NCBI GenBank assembly: GCA_013146195.2
Contig: CM028379.1
Location: 61,400,409-61,464,408 of the forward strand
Origin: Codonopsis lanceolata
Lineage: Eukaryota; Streptophyta; Magnoliopsida; Asterales; Campanulaceae
Length of the DNA: 64,000 nt
Reading direction: 5' to 3'
Shown: positions 24,401 through 34,863 of the stretch, piece by piece
How the letters are laid out: each line of letters starts with the position of its first letter
How positions within the stretch are numbered: position 1 is the stretch's first letter
Position numbers and translations under genes: made by a program
The notes under the pieces: generated by a model
Told to the model about the DNA's origin: nothing
Seen by the model: only the letters and a program-made list of their open reading frames with translations
The model's database searches: none

Positions 24401-24574
24401 TAGATGAATTAGAAATTCGAAGGGAGAGTGCGGGATAAAGAAAGGGGGTTAGTTAACCTTGGCGAGATTGACATAGAAGAAGAGAGGCTTCTTGGTATTG
24501 GAGACTTGAATTCGATTTTTACGATAAGAATCGGAGATATTAATGCTGTTTACTCCCTCAGTAATCTCTTCCAT
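17059..24574 (-). CDS. Alba-domain DNA/RNA-binding protein (At2g34160-like)
   Basis: Five exons read on the minus strand: 24458-24574, 24250-24298, 21610-21672, 21458-21522 and 17059-17154. They total 390 nt and encode 129 aa plus stop. All four introns have GT-AG borders and phases match. The protein begins MEEITEGVNSIN. It then carries NRIQVSNTKKPLFFYVNLAK, the Alba-fold start, RYMQQYNEVELSALGM, ATVVTVAEILKNHGFAIEKK and RGRPVQKAKIEIMLGKTENF. The length matches the plant family (about 130 aa). Alba proteins bind RNA and DNA as dimers and act in RNA metabolism and chromatin; this short plant type is little characterised. The reading frame is intact. Introns 2 (21673-24249) and 4 (17155-21457) are swollen by transposons. 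The leader contains a telo-box-like CCCTAACCCTAAC near 24595-24607, common in plant housekeeping promoters. Exon calls are by eye. Confidence 0.93.
17340..17540 (-). mobile_element. tRNA-derived SINE in Alba intron 4
   Basis: Read on the minus strand, the head begins near 17535 with TTGGCCTGAGTGGAAGG, matching an A box (TGGCnnAGTGG). CAGTTTCGAACCTTG follows about 30 nt later, matching a B box (GGTTCGAANNC). A body of about 130 nt ends at an A-rich stretch, CCAAAAAATATATAATAAAA, near 17330-17350. This is the structure of a plant tRNA-related SINE. I could not identify a convincing target duplication, so the exact ends are uncertain. Confidence 0.6.
18541..18870 (-). other. LTR-like GC-rich block inside the Mutator-like element
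   Basis: On the minus strand a TATA-like CATATAAATAGCTG near 18590-18605 follows TTTAAGGGTTTTAGGGTTTT, and upstream lies a strong hairpin, GGGGGGCATACGCCCCCC (18840-18857). The TATA box and surrounding text resemble a retrotransposon LTR promoter, but I cannot define TG/CA ends. It may be a nested solo LTR fragment or captured sequence. Confidence 0.35.
19751..20293 (-). mobile_element. hAT element, truncated, nested in the Mutator-like element
   Basis: A 543 bp element with short inverted ends, CAGGGTCGGTCCAA at the left and the complement of CAGGGCCGGCCCAA at the right, and a perfect 8-bp target duplication TACGTGAA (19743-19750 and 20294-20301). The end sequence, 8-bp duplication and transposase remnant all point to the hAT superfamily. 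It is an internal-deletion derivative that keeps part of the transposase. Confidence 0.93.
19846..20040 (-). pseudogene. hAT transposase C-terminal dimerisation fragment
   Basis: 64 codons on the minus strand starting MRVSAERSFSKLKLIKSYL, followed by RSTMSQQRLSRLALLCIEKE. This is the hAT C-terminal dimerisation motif as found in TTF/zf-MYM-type plant hAT transposases. The catalytic RNase H-like core and zinc finger are absent, so the product could not transpose DNA. It lies within the hAT element at 19751-20293 and ends near its left terminus. Confidence 0.85.
20823..20936. repeat. Tandem duplication in a Mutator TIR, about 58 bp
   Basis: Two adjacent copies of ATTTCATTTTAGMCCTTAC, then AAATGCACATGGGCAACCTA, then ACGGTATTCCTCTAA. 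The left TIR has only one, so the duplication arose after the element formed. Confidence 0.8.
21070..21197 (+). mobile_element. SINE-like fragment
   Basis: Contains a B-box-like GTGGGTTCGAGTCACTAAGA near 21130-21149 and ends with CTCTCTAAAAAAAAG at 21183-21197, the 3' structure of several plant SINEs. The A box is not clear and no target duplication was found. It directly follows the Mutator target duplication. Confidence 0.45.
21392..21426. repeat. (GA)n microsatellite
   Basis: About 17 GA units inside intron 4 of the Alba gene, 32 bp from exon 4, on the acceptor-distal side of the donor. A (TAGG) tetranucleotide run at 22293-22313 lies in intron 2. Confidence 0.9.
22710..22776. mobile_element. 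Minimal Stowaway-like MITE
   Basis: Only 67 bp, flanked by TA. It consists almost entirely of two inverted ends: CTCCTCCCTCCCAAAATGAG and the complement of CTCCCTTTGTCCCAAAACGAG, with about 15 bp between. In intron 2 of the Alba gene. Confidence 0.75.
23215..23335 (-). mobile_element. SINE-like remnant
   Basis: On the minus strand, GGCATGGGCACGAAGG lies near a B-box-like TTGTTTCCAATCCC and ends in TATCTATCAAAAAAAA. This resembles a tRNA-derived SINE with a simple tail. Both promoter boxes are degenerate, so this is tentative. Confidence 0.35.
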
Positions 24575-25038
24575 GAGATCGATAGCCTTGAACCCCTAAC
24601 CCTAACTGTCTCTCACAGCAGGATTCCGAGGGGTTTTGTCTGCCGTCCCTTTCTCGGGGTAGGGTTTAGCCACAGGTAAGAGGGTTTAAACTTTAAAGTT
24701 TAAACGCTTTTAGTTAAATTAGACGGGGTTTACTCGTGTACCGGCAACCGGTCCCTATCAAAACTAGGCCTGAACAAATTAACTTACCAACACAAAACTT
24801 AGTTTCAACTTTGAAGGAATTAAGGCTCCGTTTGTTTGATGAAAAATGATTTTCAGAAAATGAAAAGATTTTGTTTTCAGGTGTTTGGTAAATCTTTTTA
24901 AAATATGTTGGAAAACATTTTCGGGTGTTTGGCAAACGTGCGAAAAATGCTACAGAAAACAATATATGAATAAATACAAAAATATATTATAATATTAATG
25001 CTCATATTGAATATAAGATAGTGTTGAGATTTAAGTAA
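24575..25038. other. 5' flank of the Alba gene
   Basis: Upstream of the Alba start. Includes the probable leader (to about 24680) and, from 24825, sequence beginning AAGGCTCCGTTTGTTTGATG, a word typical of a widespread plant MITE-like repeat, truncated where the Helitron terminus begins at 25039. No gene seen. Confidence 0.5.
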
Positions 25039-25067
25039 CTAGTTATTTAGCCCGTGCTCTGCACGGG
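25039..25067 (-). mobile_element. Helitron 3' terminus (minus strand)
   Basis: The plus strand reads A|CTAGTTATTTAG and then the perfect hairpin CCCGTGC/GCACGGG (25051-25057 and 25061-25067). On the minus strand this is a canonical Helitron 3' end: hairpin, about 8 nt, CTAG, then T. It differs from family A (4820, 36792). The tandem array beginning at 25068 lies just inside, so the array is probably internal to this Helitron. I could not find the matching 5' end. Confidence 0.75.
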
Positions 25068-27190
25068 TACAATGTGGGATATATATATTTTTATAATAAT
25101 AATATAACTTTTAGACACTATAATTAGATTGTTAATCTCTTCCATGTTTATAATTTTTTTTTTCTATTGTTACTAATATTAAACGATTATTTTACCTAAA
25201 TACTTTTAAAATTGATATAAGCTTCTAGCTAACGTGAGATACATATTTTGTATTAATAATAATAATATTTTTTTTTGATCTAAAGACTTTTAAAATTAAC
25301 ATTTAACTTGATAATAATATTAGAAGTCATTTTGTTAAAAACTTTTAAAATCATAATTCATTTTTAAAGAATGTGAAATACTTATTTTGTATTTTTATTG
25401 GTAATGAAAGTTTAAGTCGTTTATCTAAAGACTTTAAAATCAACACCACATTTTAACCATGTGGTATATATATTTTCTATTGGTAATAACAAAATATATC
25501 TTTATCTAATGACTTTTATAACCAATACTCATTTATAAATAATGTGAGATACATTTCTTTGTAACCAATGTGAGATATTTCTTTTCTATTTTTATTGGTA
25601 ATAAAAGTTTAAAACTTTTATCTAAATACTTTTAAAACAAACATCTTTTTCTAAATAAACATCTCTTTCTAACCATGTGGTATGCATCTTTTCTATTGGT
25701 AATAATAGTATTTTTAAAACCAACATTAATTTCTAACAAATGTAAGATGCATTCTTCTATAGTAATAATAATAGTATTTTATATAAAAACTTTTGAAATC
25801 AACATCTCTTTCTAAACAATGTGGGATACATCTCTTCTATTGGTTATAACATAAAAATAATAATAGTAGTAGTATTCTACAATGTGAGATACTTCTTTTC
25901 TATTTCTATTGATAATAAAAGTTTAAAACTTTTATCTAAATTCTTTTAAAACAAACATTTTTTTTCTAAACAAACATCTCTTTCTAATCATGTGGTATAC
26001 ATATTTTCTATTGATAATAATAGTATTTTTAAAACCAACATTAATTTCTAACAAATGTGAGATGCATTCTTCTATAGTATTAATAATAGTCTTTTATATA
26101 AAAACTTTTGAAATCAATATCTCTTTCTAAACAATGTAGGATACATCTCTTCTATTGGTTATAACATAAAAATAATAATAGTAGTATTATTTTATCTTAA
26201 ATAGTTTTGAAACCAACATCTCTTGTAAACAATGTGTGATTCATCTCTTGTATTGATAATAGCATAAAAAATGTTTATCTATAAATTTTATAACTAATAT
26301 ATGTTTTTAAAATATGTGGGTCTCTTTGTAATCAATGCGATATACATTATCTAAAAACATTTTAAACCAATATCACTTTCCTAACTAATGTGAAATACAT
26401 ATTTTTTTCTATTGGTATTAAGTCTTTTATAAAAAGACTTTTAATACCTACATCACTCTCTAACCAATGTGTAATACATCTAATCATTTGGTAATAATAG
26501 TAGAAGTTTTTTATCTAAAAAAATATCAAAAAGCAACATCTCTTTCTATATAATGAGATAAATCTCTTCTCTTCTCTTTTATTAATGATAAAAGTAAAAG
26601 TCTTTTTATTTATACACTTTTAAAATCAACATCACTTTTTAATAAATGTAAGATTTATCTCTTTTATTGGTAATAATAGTAATTTAAAACCAACATCAAT
26701 TTATAACAAATGTATGATATATATCTTCTATTGCTAATAATAGTAAGTTTTTTATATAATCTAAAATAATTAAAAATCAACATCATTTTTTAACCAATGT
26801 GAGATATACATCTTCTATTGGTAATAATGGTAGAAGTCTTTTATCAAAAAACTTTGAAAACCAACATCACTTTATAACAAATGTATGATACATCTTTTCA
26901 ATTAGCAATTAATAATAGTATTTTTAATACAAACATCAATTTCTAACCAATGTGTGATACATCTCTTCTATTGGTAATAGTAGTAGAATATTTTTTAACC
27001 ATGTGAGATACATCTCTTGTAAAAGTGAAAATTTGTAGTCTAAAGACTTTAAAATCTAACATTTTCTTTTTAAACAATGTATTATACATCTCTTTTATTG
27101 GTAATAATGTAAAATAATTTATACTCAACATCATTTTCTAGCCAATGTGAGATATACATTTTCTATTAGTAATAATGATAAAAATCTTTT

Positions 27191-27246
<56 letters not shown>

Positions 27247-27470
27247 TGGTGAGGAGCACTATGGTTGTGCCACCATCACCTTTGAATAAATTCTGGATTA
27301 TACATCCATGTGGAAGCTTTAAAATCTTTGGTTTTTTCTAGTGACTTTGAAAATCAACATCACTTTCAACCAATGTAGCGGTGATGCATTTCTTCTATTG
27401 GTACTTAATAATAGAATTTTTTAAACCAACATCAATTTCTAACCAATGGATATCTCTCTTCTATTGTTGA
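25068..27470. repeat. Degenerate tandem array, about 70-110 bp units
   Basis: More than twenty diverged head-to-tail units. Consensus text: AACCAACATCAYTTTCTAA, then CCAATGTGAGATACATCTCT, then TCTATTGGTAATAATAGTAG, then TCTTTTATCTAAAAAC. Each unit contains ACCAAT and ATTGGT about 18 nt apart, so single units can fold as hairpins. The first unit (ACAATGTGGGATATA, 25070) touches the Helitron terminal hairpin. There is no coding content. It resembles expansion of Helitron 3'-proximal sequence. Confidence 0.8.
27194..27242. repeat. (AT)n microsatellite
   Basis: About 24 AT units within the array; a shorter remnant sits at the equivalent place of the second copy (about 28613-28625). Confidence 0.9.
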
Positions 27471-27474
27471 AAAA

Positions 27475-28027
27475 TTAGTGTTTTTAGTAAGAAATTGTGC
27501 AACTTGATGCACTAATTTCTTTACGTGTCATTTGTTTGTTGACGAAGGTAATTGTGCAAATGTGTTCTACTTGGTGAGAGCATCAAAATGATATATTTAT
27601 TTGGCAAAATCGAGTTTTGGATAATAAGATATCAAGACTTAAAATTTAATACTTGTTAACAAAATTAATGTTTTTAGTGAGAGAAATTGTGCAACATGAG
27701 GTACGAATTTCTTTACGTGTCATTTGTTTGTTGGCGAAAGGTAATTACGCAATGTGTTCTACTCGTGAGAAAGCATCAAAATGATATATTTATTTATCCA
27801 AATCGAAGTTTTGGATGAATAAGATATCAAAAGTTAAAGTATAATACTTATTAAAAAAATTAATGTTTTTAGTGAAAGAAATAGTAACTTGAGGCACAAA
27901 TTTCTTTACGTGTCATTTGTTTGTTGACAAAAGTAATTGTGCAAATTGTTCTACTCGCAAACATCGAAATGATATATTTATTTGTCCAAATCAAGTTTTG
28001 GATGAATAAGATATCAAAGCTTAAAAA
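27475..28027. repeat. Tandem repeat, about 187 bp unit, three copies
   Basis: Units start near 27475, 27660 and 27850 with AAAATTAATGTTTTTAGTGA, followed by AATTTCTTTACGTGTCATTT, GTTTGTTGACGAAGGTAATT and AATGATATATTTATTTG. Copy B (28836-29188) has only two such units with several small deletions. Non-coding. Confidence 0.8.
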
Positions 28028-28236
28028 TATGTTAAAGTGAGTCATTAGAAGTAATATCTAACCTTGAGAGTTTTATCCCACATTGGTTAGAAATATTAGT
28101 TGTAAATTTTTAAAATATAAGTCTTCTACTATTGACAATAGAAGAAGTATATATACTAATACTAATACCCTTATCATATTGATTATTATTATGTATTATT
28201 ATTAGCTAATGGCTAGAAAACCAAAAGTATATATAT

Positions 28237-29295
28237 ATCTTCTATTGCTAATAATAGTAAGTCTTTTATATAATCTAAAATAATTAAAAATCAATATCAT
28301 TTTTTAACCAATGAAATTTACATCTTCTATTGGTAATAATTGTAGAAGTTTTTATCAAAAACTTTGAAAACCAACATCACTTTATAACAAATGTATGATA
28401 CATCTTTCAATTAGTAATTAATAATAATATTTTTAATACTGCATATCAATTTCTAACCAATGTTTAATATATCTCTTCTATTGGTAATAATAGTAGAATA
28501 TTTTGTAATCATGTGAGATATATCTCTTGTAAAGTGAAAGTCTTTAATCTCAACATCATTTTCTAGCCAATGAGATATACATCTTCTATTGGTAATAATG
28601 ATAAATAAATAAATATATATATATAATAATATAAGTTTATGGTGGTGAGCACACAATATGCCACCTCACCACCTTTTGAATAAATCTTTATTTAAGGCAT
28701 CCATGCTGAATGTGACTGAAAATCAACATCACTTTCCAACCAATGTATGATACATTTCTTCTATTGGTACTTAATAATAAAATTTTTAAACCAACATCAA
28801 TTTCTAACCAATGGGATACATCTCTTCTATTGTTGAAAAATTAGTGTTTTAGTGAAAGAAATTGTGCAACTTGAGGCACAAATTTCTTTTACGTGTCATT
28901 TGTTTGTTGACGAAGGTAATTGCGAATGTGTTCTACTCCATGAGAGATCAAAATGATATATTTATTTGTCCAAATCGAGTTTTATTAATAAGATATCAAG
29001 AGTTAAAGTATAATACTTATTAAAAAATTAATGTTTTTAGTGAAAGAAATTGTGCAACTTAAGGCATAATTTCTTTTTACTTGTCATTTGTTTGTTGACA
29101 AATGTAATTGTAAATGTGTTCTACCAAACATCGAAATGATATATTATTTGTCCAAATCAAGTTTTGATGAATAAGATATCAAAAGTTTAAAGTATGATGT
29201 TAAAAGTGAGTCATTAGAAGTAATATCTAACCTTGAAGAAGAGTTTTATCACACATTGTTAAAAGTAATGTTAGTTGTAAAAGTTTTAAATATAA
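28237..29295. repeat. Duplicated block, copy B, ending at the assembly gap
   Basis: Second copy of 26717-28135. It is shorter, with many small deletions relative to copy A. It ends in the LTR-like text TGTTAAAAGTGAGTCATTAG (29191) and stops at the run of N. A real tandem duplication or an unmerged allele at a contig end would both look like this. Confidence 0.75.
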
Positions 29296-29395
29296 NNNNN
29301 NNNNNNNNNNNNNNNNNNNNNNNNNNNNNNNNNNNNNNNNNNNNNNNNNNNNNNNNNNNNNNNNNNNNNNNNNNNNNNNNNNNNNNNNNNNNNNN
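29296..29395. other. Assembly gap (100 N)
   Basis: Exactly 100 unknown bases, the conventional size for a gap of unknown length. It lies inside repeats and just upstream of the copia gag, so the 5' LTR of that element may be missing here. Confidence 0.99.
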
Positions 29396-29667
29396 TATCA
29401 TATCTTCTTCTAAAAATAAAGTTCTCCAATGTTGATTATTATCATATTTGTTATTGCATGCACCGCAATGGTTTTTGTTGCCGAATTCTCCAAATGATTT
29501 TGAGATTTTTATTATCTTGTTTTGTATCATGTATGTCCCGTTAGCAATTACAATAGCTTTCAACATACATTTTAACATGCATCGATTGACATCGCATGAA
29601 TAAAATTTATGTCATCATTTTATTAATATATATATGTTTCTCTTACTTTTATAGTTTTTTTCACAAA

Positions 29668-30575
29668 TGGCAAACATTGCTAAGCTTGAATTTGAAAGGC
29701 TCGACATAATCGGGGAAAACTATATGTCTTGGAAAATAGATGCCGAAACCCACTGCCGCCGTAAGCCTCGAAAATACTATCCAACAAAGTAATAGTGAAT
29801 GGATAAGTAATCAACACCGGCTCAAGCCATGATTTTCCTACGACACCACGTCCACGAAGACCTAAAGATGGAGTACCTCACTTGAATGATCCACTCGCCT
29901 TTGGGAGAGTTTGAACGAAAGATATGACCATTTGAGAACCTGGCCATTCTCCCAAAAGCACACTATGATGGATTCATATCCGCCTACAAGATTTTAAAAC
30001 CATTAATGAATATAGTTCAATGATGTATAGAATAACCTCACAGCTTGAAATTATGTGGGGAAACCATCATCGAATATGATATGTTGGAGAAGACTTTCTC
30101 CATTTCATGCCTCGAATATGCTCCCGCAAAGAAGAATATCGAGAGAAGGGTTTTAAAAAGGTACTCAATTGATCTCTTGCCTACTTGTAGTCAAATGAAT
30201 AATGAGATTCTAATGAAGAATCATGAATCTCGATCGATCGACAAATTTCATCCCCGAAGTCAATGAGACTATGTATGATTTGGCGCGAGCCGCGGGCGTG
30301 GTAGTGGTCGTGGTCGCGGTCGTGGTCGGTGTGCCAAGGAAATCATGGACAAGGCCGGTCGTGGTCGAAATCAGGCCGAGGAAGAGGCCGCTGATCTAAA
30401 TAACTCGCCGCCATCATCATCATCCGTATAATGGAAATTCCTCTCGCCACCAAGCGGAAATGTAGATGATGATAGAAACACCTCTAGTAGGCAAATGTGC
30501 GCCCAAACAATGAAGAGAGTTCATGTTTTAGGTGTGGCATGACAGCCACTGGCACGCACATGCCGAACGGCCAAA
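29668..30575 (+). pseudogene. copia gag, frameshifted
   Basis: Starts ATG at 29668 with MANIAKLEFERLDIIGENYM, the usual N-terminus of one plant copia gag type. Continues in changing frames: NERYDHLRTW near 29915, LKLCGETIIEYDMLEKTF at 30042-30100, NNEILMKNHESR near 30198-30235, a Gly/Arg-rich stretch (30290-30340) and a damaged CCHC knuckle (CFRCGM, 30520-30540). The capsid function is lost through several indels. Confidence 0.8.
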
Positions 30576-31369
30576 CATCTAGTTGATCTTTAAGAGATCA
30601 CAAAAGGAAAGAATGTGAGACAAATTTCCTTGAAAATGATCCTCAAGATCTTTATTTTGATTTTGATATGGTTAATGTCATATGACCAATACCATTAGTG
30701 ATGATATTGGTCATGAACAATAAATGAACATAGGAATGAAGCTATGGTCCGAGTTTAAGATAAAAGTCGTGGGAAAAGTAACATGTTGTTATGTAGGAAC
30801 ATTATCTGCCTATGTATACTAGCATGCTTACAATAAAGTTTATATATGCATTTTGCATTCAATGTGTTATCATATTTATTCATCTTATTTTACTTTCTCT
30901 CATATTGAAATAGATCACAAATATGTCTGAATCCAAAATTCAAGGAGGAGATTTATGTCTTGCATAACGCTACTACGCATACCATACTTAAAAATAAGAA
31001 ATATTTTTCTTATCTAAAAATTGACAATGCTAATGTCAACACTATATCCGTAATGCCAAAATAATTGAAGGATTTGGCAAAGCAATTTTCCTAATGCCCT
31101 GAGGTACGAAATTTATGATAAATAATGCATTATTCTCTCCTAAGTCTCAAAGAAACTTGTTAAGTTTCAAAGACATTCTCCGAATGGATATCATATTGAG
31201 ACTATGAATAATAAGGGGAATGATGAATATCTTTTCAGATACCTCAAACACTTCCAAGCAAGTGTATATTGGAGAAATTGCCATCTCTATCATCCGATTG
31301 TATAGTACAATCATAAGAATATTTGAATCATATTCTACAAGAAACCCGAAGTTTATCGAAACATTTAAA

Positions 31370-32310
31370 GCCCGGCATGATAGATTGGGGCATCCAGATC
31401 AATAATGATGCGTAGAATTATAGAGAATTCTGTTGGTCATCCATGAAAAACCGTAAGATTTTTCAATCTAATGAACTCCTTTGAGGCTTGTTCTCATGAA
31501 AGTTGATAATTAGACCATCACCAACTAAAGTTGGATATGAATCACCATCGCTTTTTGGAACGAATTCGTGGTGATATATGTGGACCTATCCATCCACTAA
31601 GTGGACCATTCCAATACTTTATGGTATTGATTGATGCTTCTAGCAAATGGTCGCACGTATGTCTATTATCAACTCGTAATACAAGATTTGCCAAATTCCT
31701 TGCACAAATAATCAAGCCGAGAGCACAATTCCCGCATTATATGATCAAGAAAGTGAGACTTGATAATGCCGGGTGAATTTACATCTCAAGCATTCAATGA
31801 TTATTGTATGGCAATAGGATCGATGTTGAACATCCAAAGAGTCTATGTTCATACACAAAATGGTTTGGTCAATCGTTGATCAAACGATTCAACTCATTGC
31901 TACCATTAATGATGAGAACAAAGCCGCCTACTTCAGTATGTGGGTCATGTCGTTTACATGCACAAGACCGATTCGCTCAAAGCCAAGTGTATATCATAAA
32001 TACTCCCCTATACATTGGCATTCTAAGAGAGCGAATCTATCCCATCTAAGAGTTTTTGGTTGTGCGCAGATATGTACCGATTGCTCCACCACAACGCACA
32101 AAGACGGGACCACAAAGAGAGATTGGGAGTATATGTTGGGTATGAATCCCCTTCTATAATAAAATATCTTGAACCAAAACGGGTGACGCCTTTACAAGCA
32201 CGCTTTACCGATTGTCATTTTAATGAAGACAAGTTTCCACCTTTAGGTGAAGAGGGAAACAAGTGGGAAGAGAGATCAAGTGGTGCACATCATCTTTATG
32301 CACCTTGACC
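31370..32310 (+). pseudogene. copia integrase, frameshifted
   Basis: Pre-integrase text HDRLGHPDQ lies at 31377-31403. The catalytic core follows: FLERIRGDICGPIHPLSGPF at 31552-31611 (first Asp in GDICGP), FMVLIDASSKWSHVCLLSTR, then RLDNAG at 31757-31774 (second Asp), where one base is inserted. After this come VEHPK and QNGL in other frames, and RLGVYVGYESPS near 32120-32155. The enzyme would insert cDNA into the genome. At least four frameshifts make it non-functional. Confidence 0.85.
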
Positions 32311-32839
32311 CTCCCACAAGGCAACGTGAACTGAAGTTCAAAAGATCATACATTTACAAAATGTAGCGAATCAATTGCCGATGCATTTATAGATACAAAG
32401 AGAGTGACAAAGTCACATGTAGTTGCTATAAATGCTCCCGCCCGAATTGAAATACCAAAAGGGTCGCAAATGATAAAATGGCAAATGTATCTAAGACACG
32501 CCTCGAAGCGTGACGACCCATTGGTTCAAAGGATAAAAATCCTCGCAAAAGGAAAGTGATTGAAAATCCCCAATCACATGAAAGTGTTCCAGAAGAAACA
32601 CACGATCGTGAAATTGTTCCGTAAGAAACACACGATCATGCAAATCTAGTAAGCCCCGCAGCAATGATAACTATGAGATTTCCATTAATTTCATATGTAA
32701 TGGAAAAATATGGAACCGAGATGAAATGGAGAATATTGATGATATATTCTCTTATTCGGTATCCCAAGAAATTAATGACTCGACCGATGATCCCGAGCCA
32801 AAATCAGATTCCGAATGTCAAAAGAGGCATGACAAGATC

Positions 32840-34406
32840 AAATGGATAGATGCCATGAAGGTTTAATTAAATTCGTTGAATAAACGAAAAGTATTTGGAT
32901 CTATCGCTCTCACACCGTGTCGTGAAACCCATTGGATACGATGGATTTTTGTTCGAAAGCGAAATGAGAAAAATGAGATTGTGAGATACAAGGCTCGCCT
33001 TTGTTGCACAAGGTTTTTCTCAAAGGCCCGATTGATTATGAAGAAACGTATTCTCCTCGTAATGGATGCTATTACGCTCGATATCTAATCACCTCTATCG
33101 GTTTCGAAAAATCTATATATGCATCTCATGGATGTTGTAACGGCTTATTTATACGATCATTAGATGCCGATATTTATATGAGAATTCCTCGATGGAATTA
33201 AGGTGCTCAAGCACCGAGCTCAAAGCCCAAAGAATTATGTGCAATTAAACTACAACGATCATCGTATGGATTGAAGCAATCCTGGCCGCATGTGGTATAA
33301 TTGCTTAAGTGAGCATTTGTTAAAAGACGATATGTGAATGATCAATTATGTCCGTGTGTTTTTATAAAGAAAACGACAGCTTGATTTGCTATTATCGCCG
33401 TTTCATGTAGATGATCCGAATATCATTGGAACTCCCAAGGAAATCAAAGAAGCGCTTGATTACCTAAAGGGAGAATTTGAAATGAAAGATCTTGGGCATC
33501 AAATATCGCCTTGGTTTACAAATAGAACACTTTCATAGTGGAAAATTTGTACACCAATCAAATTACACAAAAGGGTTTTGAAGCGCTTTTATATGGATAA
33601 AGCAAACCCTCTCACTAACCCCATGATTAATAGATCACTTAATGTTGAAAAAGATCCATTTCGCCCTTGTGAAGATAATGAAGAAATACTTGGTCCTCAA
33701 GTACCATACTTAAGTGCTATTCGAGCTCTTATGTACCTTGCTAATTGTACATCGATATAGCATTTGCTACAAATCTATTGGCAAGATATAGTTCATCTCC
33801 ATCACGAGACAACCGGAATGGTATCAAGCACATATTTCGTTATCTTCGCGGACGATCGATTTGGGATTATTTTATCCCAAAGGATCAAAGGATAAATTGA
33901 TTGGTTTTGCAGATGCAGTTATTTGTCCGATCCTCATAAGGCCGATCACGCACGGCTATGTCTTCACGATGGTGGTACCGCAATTTCCTCGGCGTTCTCA
34001 AAAGCAAACGCTAGTTGCTACATCATCAAATCATGCCGAGATGATCGCACTTCATGAAGCCGCCGAGAGTGTGTATGGCTTCGATCTATGACTCAAAGAT
34101 ATTCAAAATGCCAATGACTACCCGTCAACAAAGACCCGACAAGATTATTTGAAGACAATGCCGCATGTGTCGCCCAAAGTAAAGAGGGATACATCAAAAG
34201 TGACAGGTCCAAACATATCCCCCCGAAGCTCTTTTTATACACTCAAGAACTTGAAAAGAAGAAAGAGGTCAACATCCAATATGTTCGATCAAGTGATAAT
34301 GCTGCAGATTTATTTACGAAGGCACTCCCCACTACAACCTTCAGAAAGCATGTTCACAATATTGGAATGCGAAATCTACGAGATTTACAAAGGTGACTTC
34401 TTTTGA
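32840..34406 (+). pseudogene. copia reverse transcriptase and RNase H, frameshifted
   Basis: Text typical of copia reverse transcriptase appears in shifting frames: HWIRWIFVRKRNEKNEIVRY (32930-32990), SHG then SLDADIYMRIP (33121-33190), an HVDDPNIIGTP segment near 33400-33435 where YVDD would be expected (the Tyr is replaced), and LMYLANCTS (33728-33757). RNase H text includes GFADA (33902), QTLVATSSNHAEMIALHEA (34004-34062) and NTADLFTK-like residues near 34300. The polymerase cannot be made from this copy. Confidence 0.85.
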
Positions 34407-34643
34407 CCCTCGGTTTGCTCAAGGGAGCATATATGGTCAGTACTCTTTTTCCCTTTATCATGGTTTTTTCCCACCGGGTTTTCCATGAAAAGGTTTTTAA
34501 CGAGACACCCACACACAATTGGTGGCCTAAGTTGTGTACGTTTTTTCCTTATGTCCGATTTTTTTTCCCTACTGGGTTTTTCGACTTAAAGGTTTTTAAC
34601 GAGATACACTTAGCCAACTTACAATGCTATGTTCAAGGGGGAG

Positions 34644-34863
34644 TGTTAAGAAAGTCTTATAGCCTATGTATAGGCATGTGGTGTATAGGTGTATAGGCAT
34701 GTGTGAACATTTGCATTGAATGGTTTTTCTCCATTCGTTTGGCCGCTTGTTATAAATACCGAGCAGCCTGTTGTTCATTCGGCACGACGATTCCTCTGAA
34801 TAAAATCTCTCTCTCTCTCTATTTCCCATACTCTTTGTTCTATTCTGCCGTTAATTTATAACA
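34644..34863 (+). mobile_element. copia 3' LTR
   Basis: Begins TGTTAAGAAAGTC directly after the polypurine tract CAAGGGGGAG (34634-34643) and ends TTATAACA, giving matching TG/CA ends in a TGTTA/TAACA palindrome. About 220 bp. TTATAAATACCG (34750-34761) is the likely TATA box and a CT run precedes the 3' end. Confidence 0.8.

Larger units (their letters stand above)
26717..28135. repeat. Duplicated block, copy A
   Basis: About 1.4 kb that recurs as copy B at 28237-29295. Shared landmarks in order: TATCTTCTATTGCTAATAAT; the tandem-array units; a segment with CACCTTTGAATAAAT (27276) and CATCCATG; the repeats of about 187 bp; and TGTTAAAGTGAGTCATTAGA (28028) followed by ATCCCACATTGGTTAG. Copy A is the fuller version. 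Confidence 0.8.
29668..34863 (+). mobile_element. Ty1/copia retrotransposon, decayed, 5' LTR not found
   Basis: Order on the plus strand: gag, zinc-knuckle remnant, pre-integrase, integrase, reverse transcriptase, RNase H, polypurine tract and 3' LTR. Integrase before reverse transcriptase defines Ty1/copia. Every domain is broken by frequent 1-4 base indels. I find no 5' LTR matching the 3' LTR upstream of gag, nor a clear primer-binding site. The 100-N gap lies 270 bp upstream. Bases following the 3' LTR are CTTTC, but the partner duplication cannot be tested. Confidence 0.88.

Noticed and set aside
24594..24608. Telomere-like CCCTAACCCTAAC
   Set aside because: Only two units, in the leader of the Alba gene; a telo-box-type promoter word rather than telomeric DNA.
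28028..29295. 28028 and 29191 as the LTR pair of the copia element
   Set aside because: Both share TGTTAAAGTGAGTC but lie on the same side of gag and do not match the 3' LTR at 34644; they belong to the duplicated block.
29249..29578. ORF crossing the N gap
   Set aside because: A third of it is unknown bases; the flanks encode nothing recognisable.
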